From: Phycisphaerae bacterium
GTDB lineage: Bacteria; Planctomycetota; Phycisphaerae; UBA1845
Assembly (NCBI GenBank): GCA_029260075.1
Contig: JAJDDY010000059.1
Coordinates: 1 to 36,823 of the forward strand
DNA length: 36,823 nucleotides
Direction of reading: 5' to 3'
The notes beneath the pieces are model-generated. The model was not told where the DNA came from, ran no database searches, and saw only the letters and a list, made by a program, of their open reading frames with translations. Both the position numbers and the translations under genes were made by a program. Below, in pieces: positions 33,417-36,823 of the stretch (its first letter is position 1; every line of letters starts with the position of its first letter).

Positions 33417-35519
33417 TCATGCCCCGATACTCACCAGTTCGAGAAGACACTGCATCCAAAACATTCCCTTCATCGCGTACTTGCGCTCGACGAACGTGTT
33501 GGGGTCGATACGCATACTGTTGTTCAGACGATTGACGTCGAGCGGAACGCGCATGTCAGGGTCGATCGCCGCTCTGACCACACGCCCTGCATGCGTGACA
33601 CGAAACACCTTCACGCGATCGCGACCGTCCCAGATTTCGCGGACCACTTCGCCGTCGGAATATTCGATCAATGTTTCGACCGGAAAGACCAACTGGCCGA
33701 CGCGCCGAAATACGACCGTACTCTCGTGGATGGCGTCATCGGGTTCAGCGTCTTCCCCGTCCGAGTCCGCATCGTCTTCCGCTTCAATGTCCACGTACTC
33801 GTCCACGGGCACGCCCGGTTCGAGCTTGTCGAGTGGGAGGTTCACGATGGACGCCACGGAGTAATCAAGCGAGATTTGCTCATTGAGCAGTTGATCGAAG
33901 AACCACGTCAGGTCTTCGCCCGCTTCCTCGTTGGCGACGGCCACAAAATCAAGGGCGCTTGGGTGCTTGAATCGCCATTGCTGATAATACGTCCGCATGA
34001 TGCGATCGAACCGCTCGCGCCCCAAGTGGTTTTCCAGCGTCACCAGCATCAAGCTCGTCTTGTTGTACGCGAGGTTGCGACCTACGCCGGTGTTCCACGG
34101 TGAAAACGTCCAGTCGGACATGGCTGCGTCGTCTCGGCTGATCGCGCCCGCGTAGGTCGAACGGCGCCGGCCAATGCCACCGACTGTCACTCCCCACAGG
34201 TTCAGTGTTGAGGTACACTCTCCAAACTGTTCAGCCGAAATGCGACCGTCGCTGTAGCTCGTGAATCCTTCATCAAGCCAGGCCTCTTCAAACTCGTTGC
34301 TACCGACGATGCCGTACCAAATCTGATGCATGAACTCGTGAATCGTCACCATCTCAACCAGCCGCACGCCCTCGCCGAACAGCTCTTCGCTCCACCAACT
34401 CGCGCCCCCGGTGATCAACGTCGGATATTCCATACCGCCCGCACTGCTTCCCGAACGCGGGTCTATGACCGTCACGTTGGGATAGGGATAGGCGTTGTCA
34501 CCAAGCCAGCCGTGAACGTGCTCAAGCGCGGCCTTGGTCGAATTGATGTACTTGTTTACGACCGCGTCGTGCCCCGGCTGATACAACAGACGAATGTCGA
34601 CGGTCCTACCGGTTTGTGGATGGCGCCACTGCCCCAACGCTTCCTTGAACTGCGCGTCCGCTACCCAGGCGAATTCGTGTACATCCTCGGCGCGAGCGAC
34701 CACGGTTTTCGTGCCGTCCGTGTTGTTCCGCTCCGCCACAATAAGCCCGGAAGTGCCTACGACGTACTTGGTCGGTAGTGTGATTCTTACGTCGTACACG
34801 CCGTAGTCAGCGTAGAATTCGGTGGCTGCGTGGAACTGATGGCAATTCCAACGTCCACTCGGCGCGTCGAACGGCACGTAGCGCATGTTGGGCGTTTCGT
34901 AGACCGCGATCTTGGGAAACCAGTGGGACATCATAAAGAAGTCGTCAGCCCACCAACCCATGCGCCGTTTGCACTGCGGAAGTTTTGCTTGAAACGACAA
35001 CTCGATGGTCGTCGTCGCCCGCGGCGCGATGGGCGTGGCGAGCGGAACGCGAATCACCGTCCGATCATCCTCGTTCTGATCGTCAGGTTGAATGTAGGCG
35101 ATGTCACCGGTTACGTCTTGGCCGTCGACTTTCATGCTGTCTATTCGAATCCAACCCCACCCCGCGTCCTTTTCCCACGGGGATTTGCGGGGACGACCGG
35201 AATCACTTCCCACGCCGCTGCTGTGCATCAGTTCACGGATGAACGTGGAGCGGTTGTTCTTGAATGCGTTCATGTAAAGATGGAATTGCAAATCCGCGAT
35301 CGTATCATCCGACGGATTGTTCCACGTGATGACCATATCGCCCGTGATGCGTTTGGCTTCATCGTCGAGTGTTACGTTGATGTCGTAGTTGGCGATTCGC
35401 GGACTGAGTGGTTCGGGAAAAATTGTGATCAATTGTTGAGCGGTGGCTTGACCCGTCAGAAAAACCGTCGACCAAAGCGAGAGCAATACATACCTGCGGA
35501 CGTCCGAGCGTTGGTGCAT
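33417..35519 (-). CDS. Secreted M1-family zinc metallopeptidase
   Basis: The 700-residue gluzincin-type aminopeptidase-like protein starts at ATG 35519 (ggagag upstream) and has a signal peptide (LLSLWSTVFLTGQATAQ). The N-terminal beta domain covers ~30-250. The catalytic domain has the substrate motif GGMEYP (361-366, a variant of GAMEN) and the zinc site His394-Glu395-x-x-His398 with Glu417 (EEAWLDEGF), spaced exactly 18 residues as in M1 enzymes. The C-terminal region carries an acidic insert (DIEAEDDADSDGEDAEPDD). It would cleave peptides from the N-terminus in the periplasm or outside. It is followed by a membrane-protein gene. Confidence 0.93.
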   Translation of the reverse strand: MHQRSDVRRYVLLSLWSTVFLTGQATAQQLITIFPEPLSPRIANYDINVTLDDEAKRITGDMVITWNNPSDDTIADLQFHLYMNAFKNNRSTFIRELMHSSGVGSDSGRPRKSPWEKDAGWGWIRIDSMKVDGQDVTGDIAYIQPDDQNEDDRTVIRVPLATPIAPRATTTIELSFQAKLPQCKRRMGWWADDFFMMSHWFPKIAVYETPNMRYVPFDAPSGRWNCHQFHAATEFYADYGVYDVRITLPTKYVVGTSGLIVAERNNTDGTKTVVARAEDVHEFAWVADAQFKEALGQWRHPQTGRTVDIRLLYQPGHDAVVNKYINSTKAALEHVHGWLGDNAYPYPNVTVIDPRSGSSAGGMEYPTLITGGASWWSEELFGEGVRLVEMVTIHEFMHQIWYGIVGSNEFEEAWLDEGFTSYSDGRISAEQFGECTSTLNLWGVTVGGIGRRRSTYAGAISRDDAAMSDWTFSPWNTGVGRNLAYNKTSLMLVTLENHLGRERFDRIMRTYYQQWRFKHPSALDFVAVANEEAGEDLTWFFDQLLNEQISLDYSVASIVNLPLDKLEPGVPVDEYVDIEAEDDADSDGEDAEPDDAIHESTVVFRRVGQLVFPVETLIEYSDGEVVREIWDGRDRVKVFRVTHAGRVVRAAIDPDMRVPLDVNRLNNSMRIDPNTFVERKYAMKGMFWMQCLLELVSIGA

Positions 35520-35628
35520 GAGTTTTCACTCTCCATGGTCTTCGCGCACGGCGTTCCGGCGAAACGTCGGGGCACCGGAAATTGAACAGCGTACGACAGC
35601 GCCAGCGTAGCCAATTCTCGATGATCGC

Positions 35629-36429
35629 TCAAGCGCGCGGCAGCCACGACAAGAGAACGACGCGAGCCGCGTCCAAATCGACCAGTGGGGCGGAGGATGC
35701 GGGACATCGGACGGTGTACGCACCGCTGAAAGATGCAGCATCCAGCGCGGCAAGTAGCCCCAGCCACGATACCTCGCCACGACCCAGCGGTACGGGTTGT
35801 CCGGTCCGGTCTATGCCGCCTGTTGTTGCGTCGGACACGTGAACGAGGCATACGCGTTCGACATATTTCTCAATAGACCCCATCGGGTCGGCAGCAGCCA
35901 GAACCATAGCCGCCGGGTCGAAGCACACGCCGATGGCTGGACAATCAAGCGCGTCGAGCACAGCTGCAATCTCCGCGCCGCCCGCCCGCGTATGACGCAG
36001 TGCGAAGTGAACGCCGCGAGCGTCGGCGGTCTCACCGATGCACTGCAGCGACTCGGCCGCCACGGGCGCGAGCGTACCGGTGTCGGGATGAGTGAGCGCT
36101 CCGACCGAACTGACGACGACGGCGACGTTCAGGTCGACCGCGAGATCCAAGACTTCGAGCGAGCGTTCAACCCGCTGATCTGCGGTCTTCGCATCGGTCA
36201 AGCTCTGTCCGGGAGCATCCGCAACGAGCGCCGATACGCGCATGCCGAAACCGGCCACGAATCGCCCGAGATGGCGTCGACCGCTCTGTGACAAGTTCCT
36301 CGGTGACAGCGCTCCGACACCCGCCGGAAGTTGCACCGCGCCAAAACCAAGCTCGGCGGCTTGGCGAATGGCGCGTTTCGTGTCGCCGCCCACGTCAGCG
36401 ATGTCGATTCCGATGATGGGTTCGTGCAT
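35629..36429 (-). CDS. Sugar phosphate isomerase/epimerase-like TIM barrel (AP-endonuclease-2 fold)
   Basis: The 266-residue protein starts at ATG 36429 behind ggagg. It follows the xylose-isomerase-like TIM-barrel pattern: IIGIDIADVGGDTKRAIRQA, FGAVQLPAG, VHFALRHTRAGG, IGVCFDPAAM and VCLVHVSDATTGG. The usual metal site is incomplete. Where family members have Glu in the central strand (ALENH type) this one has ALRH, and the final strand ends YTVRCP instead of an Ile-Glu pair. The Asp (FDPA) and His (VHVSD) ligands remain. It may have lost metal catalysis or belong to a binding subgroup. It lies upstream of the M1 peptidase on the same strand with a 109-base gap. Cytosolic. Confidence 0.82.
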   Translation of the reverse strand: MHEPIIGIDIADVGGDTKRAIRQAAELGFGAVQLPAGVGALSPRNLSQSGRRHLGRFVAGFGMRVSALVADAPGQSLTDAKTADQRVERSLEVLDLAVDLNVAVVVSSVGALTHPDTGTLAPVAAESLQCIGETADARGVHFALRHTRAGGAEIAAVLDALDCPAIGVCFDPAAMVLAAADPMGSIEKYVERVCLVHVSDATTGGIDRTGQPVPLGRGEVSWLGLLAALDAASFSGAYTVRCPASSAPLVDLDAARVVLLSWLPRA

Positions 36430-36512
36430 AGGGACAACCTCCATGCGGCATGAACAGCCGCTACACATTCCGTTCGCCCGACGCCGGTTTTCTTACACGA
36501 TTAGCAAACGCC

Positions 36513-36655
36513 CTGTCGCACGTCGGATGACGGGTCTACCGAGCCGCGACCGTAAGGAAGCGGACGTTCGCAAGCCGATCGCGAGAGCTTGAAAACACTC
36601 CCTCACGGTCGCGGCTCGGCTCGGATCGGATGAACCCGTCAGTTGAGTCGTGACA
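36513..36655. repeat. MITE-like palindromic element, copy F
   Basis: It matches the 13258-13410 copy closely: ctgtcgcacgtcggatgacgg, ccgagccgcgaccgtaagga and agcttgaaaacactccctca, then cggtcgcggctcggctcgg and cccgtcagttgagtcgtgac. Same orientation as copy E. The outermost tagtgctc terminus is altered. It fills most of the gap 36430-36786. Confidence 0.85.
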
Positions 36656-36712
36656 ATCAGCTAGTCTATAGCATTGTCTAATCGAGCATGTCCCGAACGT
36701 AGTTGAAAAAGA

Positions 36713-36785
36713 GCGGTTCTCCCCTGGGGCCAACCACGGTGGTAGGCTCCGGGAAGAGAAGAACAGTCCCAAAAAGGAGAACCGC
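36713..36785 (+). promoter_or_regulatory. Hairpin sequestering the ribosome-binding site of the last gene
   Basis: A perfect 10-bp inverted repeat joins gcggttctcc (36713-36722) to ggagaaccgc (36776-36785). The second arm contains the ggaga ribosome-binding site of the ATG at 36787. Smaller paired segments (cccc/gggg and ccac/gtgg) sit in the loop. Base pairing would hide the site and lower translation, as often seen in mobile-element leaders. Confidence 0.55.
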
Positions 36786-36786
36786 C

Positions 36787-36823
36787 ATGTCGAAAAGTTA
36801 CTCGAAGCGAACGAAGAAATCGA
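36787..36823 (+). CDS. 5' end of an unidentified gene (possible transposase)
   Basis: Only twelve codons are in the window (MSKSYSKRTKKS, basic). The aaggaga site at 36775-36780 and the ATG are convincing. A short very basic N-terminus and the hairpin leader would fit a transposase or a ribosome-associated protein, but the sequence is too short to tell. It runs off the window edge. Confidence 0.5.
   Translation, partial: MSKSYSKRTKKS

Overview
The window looks like chromosome from a planctomycete, probably a Phycisphaerae-like or other deep uncultured lineage. This is inferred from several features seen together. Secreted proteins carry dockerin-like calcium-loop pairs (the octaheme cytochrome, the DUF362 protein and the 24657-27152 protein). 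Repeats of the DCNxNGxPDxC type are present. A Cys-rich exported protein ends in a Gly-rich/hydrophobic/Arg-rich tail. HzsA-related and large multiheme proteins occur. The 23S rRNA gene is not followed by a 5S gene, and intergenic DNA is full of dispersed GC-rich palindromic elements.

Layout. 1-418 is the 3' end of a 23S rRNA gene with a terminator. 891-2138 holds a TetR-type regulator and a DinB-family protein. 2708-4297 is an unusual fusion of a YhbQ-like GIY-YIG nuclease domain with a YcaQ-type crosslink glycosylase. 5010-9418 carries a hemerythrin-domain protein, a tyrosine phenol-lyase, MoaA and an Rrf2 regulator with three cysteines. 9464-13200 has a small winged-helix regulator facing two tandem secreted serine hydrolases (class C beta-lactamase fold, the first with a PDZ domain).

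13408-27152 is the most interesting part. A DUF362/dockerin protein is divergent from a tight three-gene operon. Gene 1 is an HzsA-related protein with a C-terminal CXXCH. Gene 2 has an N-terminal tetraheme region, a YVTN beta-propeller and a MauG/CcpA-like diheme domain. Gene 3 is a sensor-type propeller fused to a type-1 periplasmic ligand-binding domain. The operon converges on a secreted octaheme cytochrome c with a dockerin-like N-terminus, followed upstream by another large dockerin protein. Genes 1 and 2 copy the architecture of hydrazine synthase (alpha, and fused beta-gamma as in Scalindua), but residues and domains differ. I read it as an undescribed periplasmic multiheme redox system related to, but not the same as, hydrazine synthase.

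27752-36429 is mixed: a RidA-family protein lacking the usual catalytic Arg, a Cys-rich exported protein, a DUF3592 protein, the initiator tRNA, purD, a membrane protein, an M1 metallopeptidase and a TIM-barrel isomerase-like protein. The window ends in the first codons of a gene with a hairpin over its ribosome-binding site.

At least six copies, some degraded, of one palindromic MITE-like element (core ccgagccgcgaccgt) sit between genes. One copy supplies the stop codon of the DUF362 gene.
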